A stretch of 64,000 nucleotides of DNA from Vanilla planifolia (GCA_023846275.1 CM043868.1:15719755-15783754); one strand, 5' to 3'; counted from the stretch's first letter, positions 37,281 to 50,110 are shown. Program-made: numbers and translations. The notes: a model not told the origin generated them from the letters alone.

Positions 37281-40200
37281 TTGAAATGAACCAAGTGATT
37301 CTTGGTTTGTTATTTTTTAGCATTAAATGAATTTTCTATGAATTGTTTAAAGGTATAATTAATTATATTAATGATGATTACGAGAAAATAAACATTATTA
37401 AGATCTTAATTAATGACTTAAGCCAACCGTTTCTCTATTGCCACCTCATATATATTATAGTAAATTATTTGGAATGGTAATTGGTTGGAAAAGGAAAGAA
37501 TCAAAATGGAGGAGGAGAAGACGATGAGAAGAAATCTAAGAGATTGAGTGAGGAAAGGGAGGAAAGCTTAAGTTAGAAAAAGCAAGGACAAGAACTCAAG
37601 AAACTTAAAAACAACTTTATGAATATCTTTAAGCAACCACTAAAATGTGAGAAGAATGAGCAAGGTAAGTATTTATTCTTAGTTATGGATTGTTTTTTCT
37701 TTTGAAAATTAAGTATAATTTTATATGAAGGGGATCTAAACATGTGATAGAAAGAATTTGCATTGTTTAGCATTGAGATTCATAGCATTGTTTTAAATCA
37801 GATTATTAGGGCATGATGTTAATGTGCAAATGATTTGATATTGCTTAAAGGGAGTTATGAAAGGTTTTGTAATAAAGGAGAGATGAATTTAAATTTGTAG
37901 ACTTCTATTCATGATAGGATAGTTTAATTGAATGGTCCAATTAGCATCCAATCAAATGTTAAGTGAACGTTTTTAAGGTTTGGATGGTCCAATCATTTTA
38001 TTGATTAGTTATAAAGTTATTTTGAATCAAACGGAGAGCTTGAGGTTGAAGAATACTTAGATGACCTAATGTAGGTAACCAAAAAATGCAAGCATTATAT
38101 CAGCTGACCTAAAAGGGGATTGGATATCTCATGAGAGGCCAAACAAACTAATCAAAGCTATGGAACATAAACTAAAATAAATAGATTAAGAAAGAAAAAT
38201 GATGAAAGAATAGAAAGAAAATGTGATATTAATGAGAATTGTTATGATTGCTATTATTTAAGTACACAAGTAAAAGGAAAAAAATAAAAATAAAAAAGAA
38301 TAATCTCATATGGATCAAGTAAACTTACTATGTCTACTGATATCATCGTATGATATTATTCATTTCATATTTTTATATAATCGTTGTTATTTTATTATTG
38401 ATATATTATCATATTTATTTAGTAATTTACTTCTTGAGCTTTTGGAAGCTTATTTTATACTTATATCATATATTATGTTATTAATATATAATGAGATAGG
38501 TAAAATAATATATGAGATGATATGGTTTGATGAAAGGTTTGTCATATAGGAGTGTGACATTTATGTTGGAGTCACATAATTTTTATTTATTCATTACTTG
38601 TGTAATCTTTTCCTTTATTAAGAAAAGTCATTGAATTTACAAATCCTTTTTAGCATAAAAATTGTTTCTTTTAAAAATAATATACCAAATAAAGTATTTG
38701 TAAATAACCATCATAATTTTGCATTTTTCATTTAAATCAAACATCAACATTACCTTATTCACTATTAAGATGAAATATCCTAAAGTGAGGGTAATGATTT
38801 TATATAATTCTTAAGGATTTTGAATTACTAGATGTCATAAAACTATGATCTCAAGGTTGATTGGAGACATCATAAGAATGAAGGAATTCTAGCATCTAAA
38901 ATATAATAAAATTTGATGTTTAAATGTATTTGGAATTATTTGAAATTTTTTAGAGATTTTTTTAAAATGTTTTAGAATATTAGAAAAAATATCATACAAT
39001 ATAATACAAGTACATTGTACAATATGATTTAATTAAAAGTAAGAAAAAACTTAACTTAACTAATAATATTGTATAATATGATTTGGGATATCATACAATA
39101 TGATATAAAGTAAATACTTAAGTTGAATAAGTTAAATAGATCATATAATATAATTAGGATAATTGTATATATATAATCATATGATAGACATACCAAATCA
39201 TGATGAATCTGATAAGTTTAATAAGGTAATTGAGTATGAATATATAATCATATAATATGATAGTGGATATCATACAATACGATGAGAATATATGAGATGG
39301 ATAAACTAGAAATGTATTAATATGGTTCGTAACATTGCATATGTACAAAGACGTTAAGTGAAAAAGCATATAGATTATATAATTATAATAATAGATATTA
39401 TATGATACAATATAATGAGAATATGAGAGCCAAATACATTACAAGGGATAATATAAGAATGATTAAGTATATCATCTAAGTATAATTAATATTGAGTAAT
39501 TGAAGATAAAGAGAAATATCATGTATTATATAATATGAAGTCAACAATCATACAATATGATTCAATATAACTAAAAAGTTTTTAAAATCAAAATGATAAA
39601 TGACTAAGAGAACTAATTTATAGGAGAGTCCAATCAATGATAAACTATTAGAGTTGAGAGAGTAAGAAGATGAAGAGACATCCATATGAAAGGACACAAT
39701 CATTAAAAGAAGATAAAGGGTTAAAAATACAAAGAGACATTTAGTGAGTTTAAAAAAGGAGGCAAAAGCAAGAAAATTTTGGGAGAAAAATTTGAGTAAT
39801 ATAACTTGACCAATAGCATTATAGAGAAGAGATGAAAGAGTTGGATGGGAATTTGTGAGGACTTGATAAGAGGTTTGAAAATCGAGGGGAGAACTCGGGA
39901 CTGGTATTATGGTAGTATTGTAGCATAAAGAAGAGAAGAAAGAAAGTGCGTCATTTCAAAATTTGAAATGTGGTATGATTACTTGTAAAACATAAAGTAG
40001 GAAGTCTTATATATATGTATATATATTTGATATTTGATACAAGTTAAGGCTACAGAGCCTTTAAAAGCTGATCTAAAATGATAAATCAAGAATGCATGTT
40101 TTATTTGATTTGAAATTATATTATTGTCATATTTGATTTTACACATGCCTTATTTGATCATGATTTTAATATGATGTTTTGTTTACATGCTACATTGAAC

Positions 40201-41800
40201 CATGCTACAAGCCATAATTGTCACAAAAAAGAAAAAGAAAAAATAAATACATTGCTATGCATGATAAAAAGAAAATACAAAAAGATAATAATATGAAAAG
40301 AGGAAAAGAAAGATAAAGATCATAAAATTAAGTTTGCAAAGGGTTAAAGAGATCTGATAAAATTGCATAAATGTTGGTTGTCTAAAGTGATGAAAATTAA
40401 TTTTGTAATAATGTGTTTTGAAGATGAGCCAAATGAATCATTATATTATATTAGTTGTCTAAAGTAGCAATTGTCATTCCAAAAAAGCATGATTTGAACA
40501 TGAAACAAATGAGACATCATTTATAGATATGCTTATTTAGAATAAGTCCATCTAGTTTTATACAAAATTAAAAGTATTGCCCTAAACCAACTAATGAGAA
40601 GAAAAAAGAGAAAAGATAAACAAAAAATAATTAATAAAATTATATGTAATTGTTCATGAAAAGTAGGTAACTAAAATCGTAAATAATATTTTATTCTATT
40701 ACTTATCAAATGCTTATGATAGGTTTATTATATGAGTTTGACCCAACATGAGACATACCAAAGTTGTTTTCTTTACACACACATATTTGTTTTGCTACTG
40801 AGCGAGTGACATTTGGCTTAACTTATTTTTGTCCTAATACTTTTAGTTTGAAGCAAGGCTCATCATGAGACTACTGGAGAGCAGTTAAAGATAGCACATA
40901 TTACTTGATATAGAGGATGTTTTACCTTTATTATTAAATATATAGCTATTATGACAATATTTCATTTTATTTGAATAGATAGATATGTATTAAATTTTTA
41001 TTATTTTATATTATATGAAATTTTATTTTAAAAAAATGAAATATTATGGTTTTCAAAGGTTGTATGAAAAGTTGATTTTATTATCTAGTTTTTTTATTCC
41101 CTTCTATCTTCATTTATAAAGGTTTTCACAATTTTCTTTTGCTTTGCTTAAATTATTTTTAGTATAAAGATTTTAAATTTCTTCTACTGCATGGTTTTAA
41201 AGGTTAAAAAAAAAAAGAAAAATTACATATTTTTAAAAAATAAAAAAGAAAAAAACTAAAGAATCAGATGAAGTGGTATTGAATCAAGGAAAGGTTAGAA
41301 AAAGCGGTGCCTAGAAGATAAACAAATATATAAAATCAAAATAAGAGTCATTTCATATCTTGTTGTTGTAATAGCATTTTTTACAACCCAAATATTTAAA
41401 TTCTAGTACATTATTTCTAATATACAATTAAAATCAACAAATAAACTAAGAACATCTCAATTCACTGCTTCCTTAAAGTCCTTAAAGTGCATTCATGTTC
41501 GTTATAATAATTAAGTCAATAATAAGTTAAGCCAATCATTAATAGCTCAATATAAAAATCTACATAATCATATATGTAACACAATATATATGTTTGAATT
41601 ATGTCACCTGTTAGGTTCATATAAATATTAAGAGCAAACAAGTTAAATATGTATTGCTACAATTTAAAAGAAATATAGATACATATGCAACCAAGATTTA
41701 AATCTTATATTTTTCTTTATTTTATACTTTGTATTTTCATATAGTCTTTATGTTCTTGAAACCTTTTTGTTAATCAAATAATTTCATATTTGTCATCATT
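37281..41800. other. Gene-free AT-rich region, probable retroelement debris
   Basis: No open frame with coding character and no domain recognised. 38.98-39.56 kb carries many near-palindromic ATCATA-N3-TATGAT motifs (own entry). A 19-bp perfect palindrome with one central base lies near 39952-39970 (CATTTCAAA and its complement). The purine-rich strand at 37490-37640 and 39600-39900 resembles untranslated LTR-element sequence, but this is only an impression. Confidence 0.4.
38991..39561. repeat. Cluster of ATCATACAATATGAT-like near-palindromes
   Basis: Exact 15-mers at 39090-39104 and 39547-39561; one- or two-base variants at 38991-39005, 39140-39154, 39247-39261 and 39269-39283; partial ones at 39177-39185 and about 39395-39415. 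Another exact copy lies far away at 62560-62574. The motif is ATCATA and its complement around a 3-base centre. Confidence 0.7.
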
Positions 41801-41809
41801 AATAGTACT

Positions 41810-42016
41810 TTACATCAGATCATTATAGCTATATTTAGATGCACATTTATGGATCATATTTGATTTATCTACATTCTTTTCAAAGACATAATAATTCGAA
41901 ACCATTTTTTCATTGTTCTCATATTCAGAAGCACTTAATAGATTCCATCCATCTTGGGCTACACTTTTTTGGGAGACCCAATGATCCAAATCAATTTCCT
42001 TTAGGTTATTAATCAT
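41810..42016 (-). other. Unidentified 68-codon open frame in repeat-rich DNA
   Basis: The frame has balanced, non-AT-biased amino acid content (KEIDLDHWVSQKSVAQDGWN, then NEKMVSNYYVFEKN) unlike the low-complexity chance frames around it. No family recognised. It could be a fragment of an element gene; no splice sites or neighbours support a host gene. Confidence 0.2.
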
Positions 42017-42417
42017 TTAAATAAGGTCCCACATTATGTTACAATGAGATGATGAATTATATCAGTTTGTTTTTATAAGTTGTATTTATATTTGTATCAT
42101 TTGTTATGAATAATTAAATGAGACATTCATGTATGTTTTAATTAATTTAGTTGGACAATCAATATTGTTTTGTTATTTTATATATTTTGAAATGTTTATT
42201 ATTGGTTATGGAATAAAAATATATGTTTTATTATTATCTCTTTCTCAGCATGTCCATGTATTTCTATTTATTTATAATATTGATCATAGGAGTAGTGCTC
42301 TATATGTTTATCTTTGATTTGGGTCTGGGTAAAGCAAGAAAAGTCTCGTCTTCAATCAAACATCCCAACCAAATTACTAAGTTTTTTTTCAATAAGAATA
42401 TAGAAATATTACATATA

Positions 42418-45342
42418 AAGAGAAGTTTCTCAAAAAATGAGGATACAAAACGGGAAAAATTTGCAATAAAAGGCTTACGGATGAAATACATAATAAAATA
42501 GGCTAGATAATCCTTGTTATAACTTTCTTATATGTATAAGATGAGGTATAAAAAAATGAGAACTATAATGCATTATCCTATGGTTCATAATAAGAAGAAA
42601 TAAACCTAGTACATGAGTTTAAGACATATAATGCCAATATTTGTATAACAAGCCTTAAATTGGCATAAAATAAATATTTTTACATCTTTAACACATCGTG
42701 AATGGCTTTAATGGCTATATATGATGAGATTGTGATACTTGGGCACCAACTTTACTCTACACTTGGTCAAAATATATTGAGCCATGTTATCACTAACAAT
42801 TTATGTAAAACAAGAAAAGTTGCAAATATAATATGATATAGTATGATTGTTAATCAACTATGATGTGCCTAAGCAGAGGTCTAGAGATGATAATATAATA
42901 AAAAATGAAAATAAAAAATAAAAATAAAAAAGATATAAAATGGGATCTCATGATATTATGATAATAATATTAAGGAAAAATGGGACCTAACATAAAGATC
43001 TATTACAACAATGTGTTTTAGATTTTGAGGGGGTGATTGGAAAGTCATTTACCACTAATTAAATTTTCTTAGAATAATATCTTTCAGCCAATCATATTTA
43101 TGTTGGTTTGAAGGTATGGTAAAGCAATTTCTTAGGCTTGCTTTTGTAAATTAAGCCCTTGAAAATATAAAAGTAATAAGAGCAAGATAAGTACAAGACA
43201 TATATTGACATCAAACAAAAAATGTGGAACTTAAGGAAGGGAATCGTGGTAAGCCCACAAAAGAGAATTAATAAAATTGGAAAAGTAATAAAATTTAGAC
43301 CAAAATATATTATCCTTTTTCAAATATCAAAAAGAGTAAGTCAAATGTTCTATAGATTAGCTTTACTCATACATCTAACTAGAGTTCATGAAATATTTCA
43401 TATATCATCTTTACCAAAATATTTTGTTGATCCCTCTTATACTATTAGATATGATTCAAAAGATATTGTATTACAATTAAACATGACATATATTGGAAAA
43501 CAAATACAGTTTTTGGATTGCAAGAATAAAGTCTTGAGAAACAAAGTAATTATAATAGTTTGATTCTATGGTCAAATCAAACAAAACAATATTGTGTTGG
43601 AAAAGCTAGAGTAAGGGGATCTAGGTGGAGTTAGAAATAGGAAACAATAGATAAGATATGAATTCTACTTGAGATATTCAATTTCTTCAACTCTTTCTTC
43701 CTCCTTATAGCATGAAGTAAAGGGCAAATGTTGAAAGCTAAAATTGGATTTAGGTGTGAGAGTTTTGAGGATTTTTTCTAAGAAATAGAAATGTATTTAG
43801 CACAATCCTACACCTTATTTCTTTGTATTTAAGCTTGGGATGAGATGTAATGAGGACAATTGTTGAGTGTAGCCTTCAATATTGAGTTTTCAAAGTTAAC
43901 TTATGGTACATGTTAGCTTGTCAAGCAAGATATGTTTAAGTTCAAGAGATCTAGAAAGCATCTTTCCATAGAAAAATGCATAACATATTTAATACAAAAG
44001 AAGGGTGTAACTAAAAGAAAGAGTAGTTTGTTGTATTCAAAATCAATTTCTCAAGACTAAAGTATGATATATTAAAAATAGCATATGATACATGATGTAT
44101 TTTGGACAATCCAAAAGAAGAATATATTATCCATGGCTTATTACTAAGGAATGAATGTATAATATATGCTCTTTACAGTAATGAATTCCAAGAAGGAAAT
44201 TCTTAGTTGATTAAGTTTAGTGGAAGATGATTAGTGCTTATGTACAATACACCATAAAGAATGCATGATACTTGAATATTGTAATGAAATGAAGGGAAAC
44301 CTTGTAGAACTTAATAAACAATGCAATAAGAATGTAGAGAAATATGAAATAAATTATTATTAATTAAATTATATCTATTATGTGATTTAGGTAATAAAAA
44401 AAAGAAAGAATATTTCAAAACCTATCTAAAAGATTTCAGGTATATGAATCTTATATCAATAATGTAATTAGTAAATAATGATGGTTTTAAATAAAGGTTT
44501 GGACATGAGTATAAGCATGACATCATAGATTATTCATTGTTCAATTGTCATGAGACATTTGATATTCTAATGGTATCATTTAAAAAGAATAAATAAGTGT
44601 ATTGATAAGATATCTAAACTCTCTTATCGTATATGATGAGATATGAATATGGGATACAACATCAAGAATATGATAAAATATATTCCTTATTATATGGGAT
44701 GGAAGATGTATATGGAATAAATATGTGGCATATGATAATCAATAAGCTAGGTAAGTCAAATGAATAAGCTAATTGGTATAAGTCATTGAAATGTTGTAGA
44801 GATATTATATATATATATATATAAAGAGAGAGTTTTTTAAAAAAAAAAGAGATACAAAAAGGGAAAGAAATTTAGCAAAAGGATAAAGGATGGAACAAAT
44901 TATGAAATAAGCTAGATAAGTCTTGTTATATCTCTTTTTTATATTTATAAGATGAGGTATAGAACAATAAGAGCTAAAGTATAGTATTTCCTCATATATT
45001 ATCCCAAAGTTAATATTAAGAAAGAATACAACTTGGCACATGAGTGCAAGGCATATTGTGTCATTGGTTGTATACCAAGCCTTAGAGTGAACATCAAAGA
45101 CTTTTTCCTCCTACATCTCTAGCACATTGTGCAAAAGTTTTACATGTGACGATAATGAAATTGTGATACTCAAGCATTATTCTTACTTTATACCATGTTA
45201 GGATATATTAGTACCTATCATCATTAACACTTTGTGTATGATATAGTATAATTATTGGCTATGGTGAGTGGTCCATAATTGATAATATGATCCCAAATGA
45301 AAATGAAAAATAAAAATAAAAAGTTTTGAAGTAAGATCCCAT

Positions 45343-45345
<3 letters not shown>
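42418..45345 (+). mobile_element. Internally deleted chromovirus-like LTR element
   Basis: Two direct repeats, about 42418-42960 and 44826-45345, share blocks such as GCTAGATAA-CTTGTTATA, TATAAGATGAGGTATA, AAGCCTTA and AAAAATAAAAATAAAAA in the same order. Between them is a gypsy integrase C-terminus (43156-43620). The 1.9-kb interior is too short for a complete element, so most of gag-pol is missing. The right repeat runs into a (TA)n tract at 45345-45373. Confidence 0.65.
43156..43620 (+). pseudogene. Gypsy (chromovirus-type) integrase C-terminal relic
   Basis: A 113-codon frame at 43222-43563 is uninterrupted and reads KVIKFRPKYIILFQISKRV, then YRLALLIHLTRVHEIFHIS, LPKYFVDPS and VLRNK. This matches the conserved order of chromovirus integrase tails (GKLSPRYIGPFEI, YRLALP, HDVFHVS, LRKY, DP, VLRN). 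Just upstream, 43156-43220 reads ENIKVIRAR, the start of the same domain in another frame. Downstream, WSNQTK in a shifted frame is the start of the motif that leads to the chromodomain. No catalytic core is present. Confidence 0.85.

Positions 45346-45373
<28 letters not shown>
45345..45373. repeat. (TA)n microsatellite
   Basis: About 14 pure TA dinucleotides at the right end of an LTR copy. Confidence 0.9.
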
Positions 45374-45375
<2 letters not shown>

Positions 45376-46039
45376 AGCACCATGACATGTTCTATTATGG
45401 TATAATGGAAATTTATTTGTATAGATTTTGTGTATTGTTTTTGGAAGTTGTTGGAATACTATATTATTGATGTCATTATATTATTTATTCAATCTAATTT
45501 TAGTATTCTTTTGATACACTATTTCATATATAAATATAATTAATATTAAAATTTATTTGCTAAACTTTGTCCTCATTATTTGCTTCTATTTTCATTACAA
45601 GGCATGTAAAAAGCACATCGAAGGGGGTAGATTATGGTGGAAATGGAGATGATTAGTCATTTAGCTACCTTGGTTGATGCATCTTGTATTAGTTTGAATG
45701 TATTATAAGGGTGGTAAACTATTATACAAATGAAGCAGTGTATTATGATAACATTGGCTCATGAATTAGAAATAAAAAATGGGAGTTACAATTGGTTCCA
45801 TCATTCCTCACTTGAATAATTTGAAGTCCTTGTTTTAGTGTTGTTACTCTAATATCATCCAAAAATAGTCAATTAAATGGGTTTTAGTCAAGATTACATG
45901 TGATGCATGACAAGTACTGATTAAAAAACATACAAAGAAGAAAATCAAGAGTTGAAGGACTAGCAATATCCTAGAGCTTTGAATTATGGAGTTTTAAAAA
46001 TTATGAAAAGAAAACATTATCTAACATAAGATAGTTATG

Positions 46040-47540
46040 GAAACTCCTTAACAAAATAGAGTGAAAAAAATGAGAATGACACTTCATATGAGAGCAAGTG
46101 TGGGCTATCTAATGTTGATTTGGGCAATAATTTTTAACAAATATTATATCAAATTGTGAACTCATTATAATTTATCATTAAGAATAAATAATATAATAAT
46201 CTTAAAATAACATAAATATTTTGCCTTTGAAAGACAAAAATGAATGCCCACAAATATCTAAAGTAATGTTTTAATGATTTATGTTTCACTCTTATGATTG
46301 CTTTTGCATTCAAATGTGACAAAGGCTAATGGTTATGTAGAATAAACTACTTGTGAAGAAACTATCAAAATGAAAGATGTTTAAATATGAACTAATGTTG
46401 TAATAGAAGAGTTTTAGTCTCTACAATAAAACCAAACATGAAAACTTGTAAAAATTATTAAAAAGAAAAGAGTTGTTAGCTACAAGTGGGTTTATAAAAG
46501 AAATGAAATATTTTGAGAATTTAGAGATGTTAAATATAAAGGATGATTATAATGGCTATTATTAGATAGATAACTTTAATAAGGAATTCTTTTATAGTTT
46601 CAAGGCATGGCTTGATCTTTTGCTTGCTCTAGTAGCATCTTAGGAGTTGGCAGTTAAAACAACTTGATGAAAAACTTTTCTTCCTTCAATATGATTTTTT
46701 AATATTTTAGAAGATGGAATTAGTATAGAAGGCACAAGGATTTATTAATATTTTTGAAGACATTGATGGATATTTAACAAAGATATCACTACATGACCTA
46801 GAAAATTTATCAAGGTAGTGGTGCAAAACGTTTGATGGTTTTATATTAATTTATGATTTTCAAGGAGACTTTATGGCATTTTAGTTTACCACATACATGT
46901 TTTAGATGACTCTTTATTTTATTTTTGTTGTTTTATATTGATGGTATATTTATTTCAATAGAGATACAACTGTAATATATAGATCTTAAAGTGCAAGAAA
47001 AATATTACATTTGACACAAAGGATCTTGTTAGAGCAAAGTAAGTGAGATGAAAATAATTAGAGAAATAACAAACCATTGTTTCTCCCATAAAAAAATATA
47101 TTGAGAATGTGTTGAAGAGATTTATCATGCAAAATGCTTAGCTATTAATTCTTTAATTACAAATCAGTTGTGTTTTCAATTTTTAGTAGCAATGTCTTAG
47201 TCACATAAAGGAAAATATATGACTGATGCACACTACACAAGTGTAATAGGGAAAGTTATGTATGTTAGGATGTGCACTTAATGTGATATTCAAAATATTA
47301 TAAATTTCATGCATAAATTTGATAATGCTCATTAAGAACTATTAAAATAAGCTTTGAGAAACCTAAGAGATAATATAGATTTCAATTTTCTTACAACAAA
47401 AAAGTTATTGGTCTTATTAATTTAAATTATGTAGGTGATGAAAATGGGAGAAGGTTTTAGATAAGATATATATTTACTCTCATAAATTGTGCCATCAATT
47501 AGAATATTTATTTATAACTTATAATTGACAATATTTTTTA
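46040..47540 (+). pseudogene. Ty1/copia pol relic: integrase, RT, RNase H
   Basis: Integrase C-terminal part near 46050-46160: MRMTLHMRA in one frame, then SKCGLSNVDLGNNF in the next, matching the RCMLSNAGLGKEF region. Reverse transcriptase from about 46400: KLVKIIKKKRVVSYKWVYKRNE (matching ELVKLPKGKKVVGCKWVYK), then WLDLLLALVAS near 46610, and a region resembling SPRQWYKRFD near 46810. RNase H near 47220-47520: DAHYTSVIGKVMYVRMCT (matching the PYASAVGSLMYAMVCT region), KVIGLINLNYVGDENGRRF and IRYIFTL. Many stops and frameshifts; plainly dead. The region 45400-46040 shows no recognisable gag. Confidence 0.8.
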
Positions 47541-47545
47541 AGGGA

Positions 47546-47978
47546 GACTAATGCAAGATAGTCTACATCAAAATGATGAACAAGTTATTTTAGTGGTCCT
47601 AATTTAGTCATTCATTAATATATTATATTTGTTTTAGTTCACTACGAGTTGTAATTAGTCACATATATAAAAATCTTATGATATTTTTAAACTTTGTTGT
47701 ATATTTTATTATATTTATTATTTTTATTAAGAATGATGTTTTTATCATTTATGTTTTTCTCTTAAGCTTTGTTTTGTACTTCTATAAATAATCTTTAAAA
47801 GAATAACAAAACGAGTTGATTTGATGGAAAAAAACTAAGCCTTGAAAAGCTTTTGTGATTAGAAGAGCACAACTTTATGCATAGAAAATACAATCATACC
47901 TAGAGCTTATTCCTTCTTATCCATCATTCTCATCATCATTTAGTTGTAAGAGCTTTTCTTCTAGCCCCCATCCATTCT
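47546..47978 (+). repeat. Copia LTR downstream of the pol relic
   Basis: An AAGGGAGA purine tract (polypurine-tract-like) ends the pol relic, followed by an LTR starting TGCAAGATAGTC. It contains a CTATAAATAATC TATA-like run near 47782 and ends near CATTCTCA. It is immediately followed by primer-binding-site-like motifs, as if this were also a 5' LTR. The last 100 bp recur inverted at about 48165-48300 and again at about 49955-50110. Confidence 0.6.
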
Positions 47979-48161
47979 CATTTGATATCAAATCCTTGAT
48001 CATCCACTCATCATCATCATTTAGTATTAGAGCCTTGGTCATCCACTCACCAAGTATTTGGTACTAAAGCCCTAGACTCTTCCTTAATGAATTTGGTATC
48101 AAAGCCATCCTTTGACACCAATTTGATGACAGAGTGGATGACCAAGGTCTCTGATATCAAA
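47979..48161. repeat. Reiterated primer-binding-site-like motifs, head-to-head copies
   Basis: Plus-strand motifs close to TTTGGTATCAAAGCC start at 47981, 48020, 48057 and 48092, spaced 39, 37 and 35 bp; CCTTGGTCATCCACTCA-like spacers follow the first two. They resemble the TGGTATCAGAGCC site complementary to initiator tRNA-Met used by copia elements. From about 48107 the same unit runs on the minus strand (ATTGGTGTCAAAGG near 48113-48126; TTTGATATCAGAGACC at 48146-48161), followed by an inverted LTR end to about 48300. The two copies therefore meet head to head. Confidence 0.65.
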
Positions 48162-48769
48162 TTATGGCATGGATGAATAAGGCTATAATACAAATTTTGA
48201 TGGAGGATAGGGGTTGAAGAAAACTCTAATAATAAAAAGAGATTGAGATGGATAATGGAGATAAGTTTTACTCTTTTATGCAAGGTTGTTCATGCAGGAT
48301 AGATTTAGACTTCTATCATAGTCTAAATTAGAGCCTCCAATACTGAAGATACTTAATAGATTATTAAAAAATATGAAAAAATATTATACACTAATTAGGG
48401 TTAGGTGATATGTGTAGTATTTTAGAATTATTCAAAAATTAATATTTTAAAATTATAATATAGATTACTAAGTTGAGTAAGTGATAACACCGTATATATT
48501 AACCATAAAATCTTACAAAATAATTTTATCACATCCAATTTCACACATATAAAATAGATAATTTAATAAAAATTTTATGTACAATATTTTAATAAAAAAG
48601 AGTGACTCCAACTTTAGATTACTATCTAAAAAATAAAAATTACTGAAAAGATATGCACCTTTTTAGCGATGATGTCTTTTAGTTTCGTAGAGGTTGGATT
48701 TTGGAGAACCAAAGTGTTATACATGGTGGTGATTTAGGTTAGTAAGGAAACTTGGGAGTGTTGGTACAA

Positions 48770-49560
48770 GTGAAAATTTATTTGGTTATCAATTATCCCA
48801 GTGAAAGGTCTCTCACATTCGATCTTTATCTCTCACAAAGAAAGTTGGAATCTCTCCAACTACATTTAGGTGTATACACATTGTTCGCAAAGATAACAAT
48901 ACACAAACAAAATAAATTTTTATTCTATTAATATTTTATCTCCTTACAGTCAGTATCTCTATTTATAGAGATCTTAAAAGTATAATAATAATACTTGACT
49001 AAAATTTAGAAATACAAAATAATATTTAAAAATATCAAATAATATATTTTGAAATTCTAAAGGACATTTCAAAATTCTAAAATTCAAAATAAATTATAAA
49101 AAAAATATTTTGAATAAAAATTAACTTAAAAATCTCTAAAATTAATTAAATGAAGCACTTTCCAAACAGATTGTGCATCTTAGGAGACGTAATGATGGGC
49201 TGTCAAAATAACTGGGTGTGATCAGTGAGCAAAAAGGGAGGTCTCAGTGTGTCTGATCTGGGGTTTCAGGTAGGCATAGGTCGATGAGGATTGGTAGGTT
49301 GCTGGGTATCAATGTGAGTTGGAGTGATTTAAGTGGGTCATCTCAAGTAACAGGTTGGTGTCGATTGAGTCGATCAAATAGTGTTCCTAGGTTAACTCAG
49401 TCACACGGGCTTGCATATCGGCTTAGGCGGTGACAGCAGTTGCTAACTATGATGGTGATGACAGCAAGAAGAAAAAATTAATAAAAAAAATCAATTTTTA
49501 GTATTTTTAAGCAATATTTAACCAAATTTTATACCAGTAGACTTGTGAAATTGGTGCGAT
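48770..49560 (-). repeat. Probable minus-strand LTR fragment
   Basis: Read on the minus strand there is TATAAATAGAG at 48957-48968, followed about 50 bp on by an AATAAAAATTTA poly(A)-signal-like block, as in an LTR U3-R-U5 order. GGTATCGCACC near 49549-49560 could belong to an element edge. No partner copy was found, so the call is tentative. Confidence 0.35.
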
Positions 49561-49879
49561 ACCAACAAATATATATTTGTTAACTAATGTTAGATGTTCC
49601 TATGTTAGTTGTGCTTTTCAAGGCATATTGCAAGCTATTCTAGGCTCCAAAGCTCTTCAACTCTATTTTTTTTATCAAATGAACTACCTATTTTCATTTT
49701 ATTAAAGCTGAAGAAAATCAAAATAAAAACCACTGCATTAGCTCGACATTATCTTGATGCAAACTATCCTACATTAGCCCATCATACCAAGAAAACTCTA
49801 TCCTATAGAGTTGTATTCCAAATGAATCTTCATTAAGTTCAATACTAATCTCTATAAGTGCTTCATTAAAATCAAGATA

Positions 49880-50110
49880 TAAGGTGGAGTCGATAACCAA
49901 GGTTTTGACACCAAATGATAACAAGTGGATGACTAAGGCTTTGATATCAAATGATGGTGAATATGGGGTAGAAGAAAAACTTTTATAATAAAATGAGTAT
50001 GTGAAAGTTGGATAAAGTAGAATAAACCATATCCTTCTAAATAGGGTTGTGCTCTACTAGGCATGGGGATGTACTCTTCTAAGCATAGAAGCTCTTTAAG
50101 TCTTTCATTG
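49880..50110 (-). repeat. Third copy of the copia LTR end with two primer-binding-site-like motifs
   Basis: On the minus strand the LTR end (TTCTACCCCATATTCACCAT) is followed by TTTGATATCAAAGCC (plus coordinates 49937-49951) and TTTGGTGTCAAAACC (49900-49914), 37 bp apart. This repeats the arrangement seen at 47.9-48.2 kb, so reiteration of the motif is a trait of the family and not one accident. Confidence 0.6.

Noticed and set aside
38310-38549. 79-codon membrane-protein-like frame
   Set aside because: Low-complexity AT-rich DNA gives runs of Ile, Leu, Phe and Tyr codons; no start context, domain or neighbour supports it.
45600-46030. Copia gag upstream of the copia pol relic
   Set aside because: No zinc knuckle or recognisable gag stretch in any forward frame.
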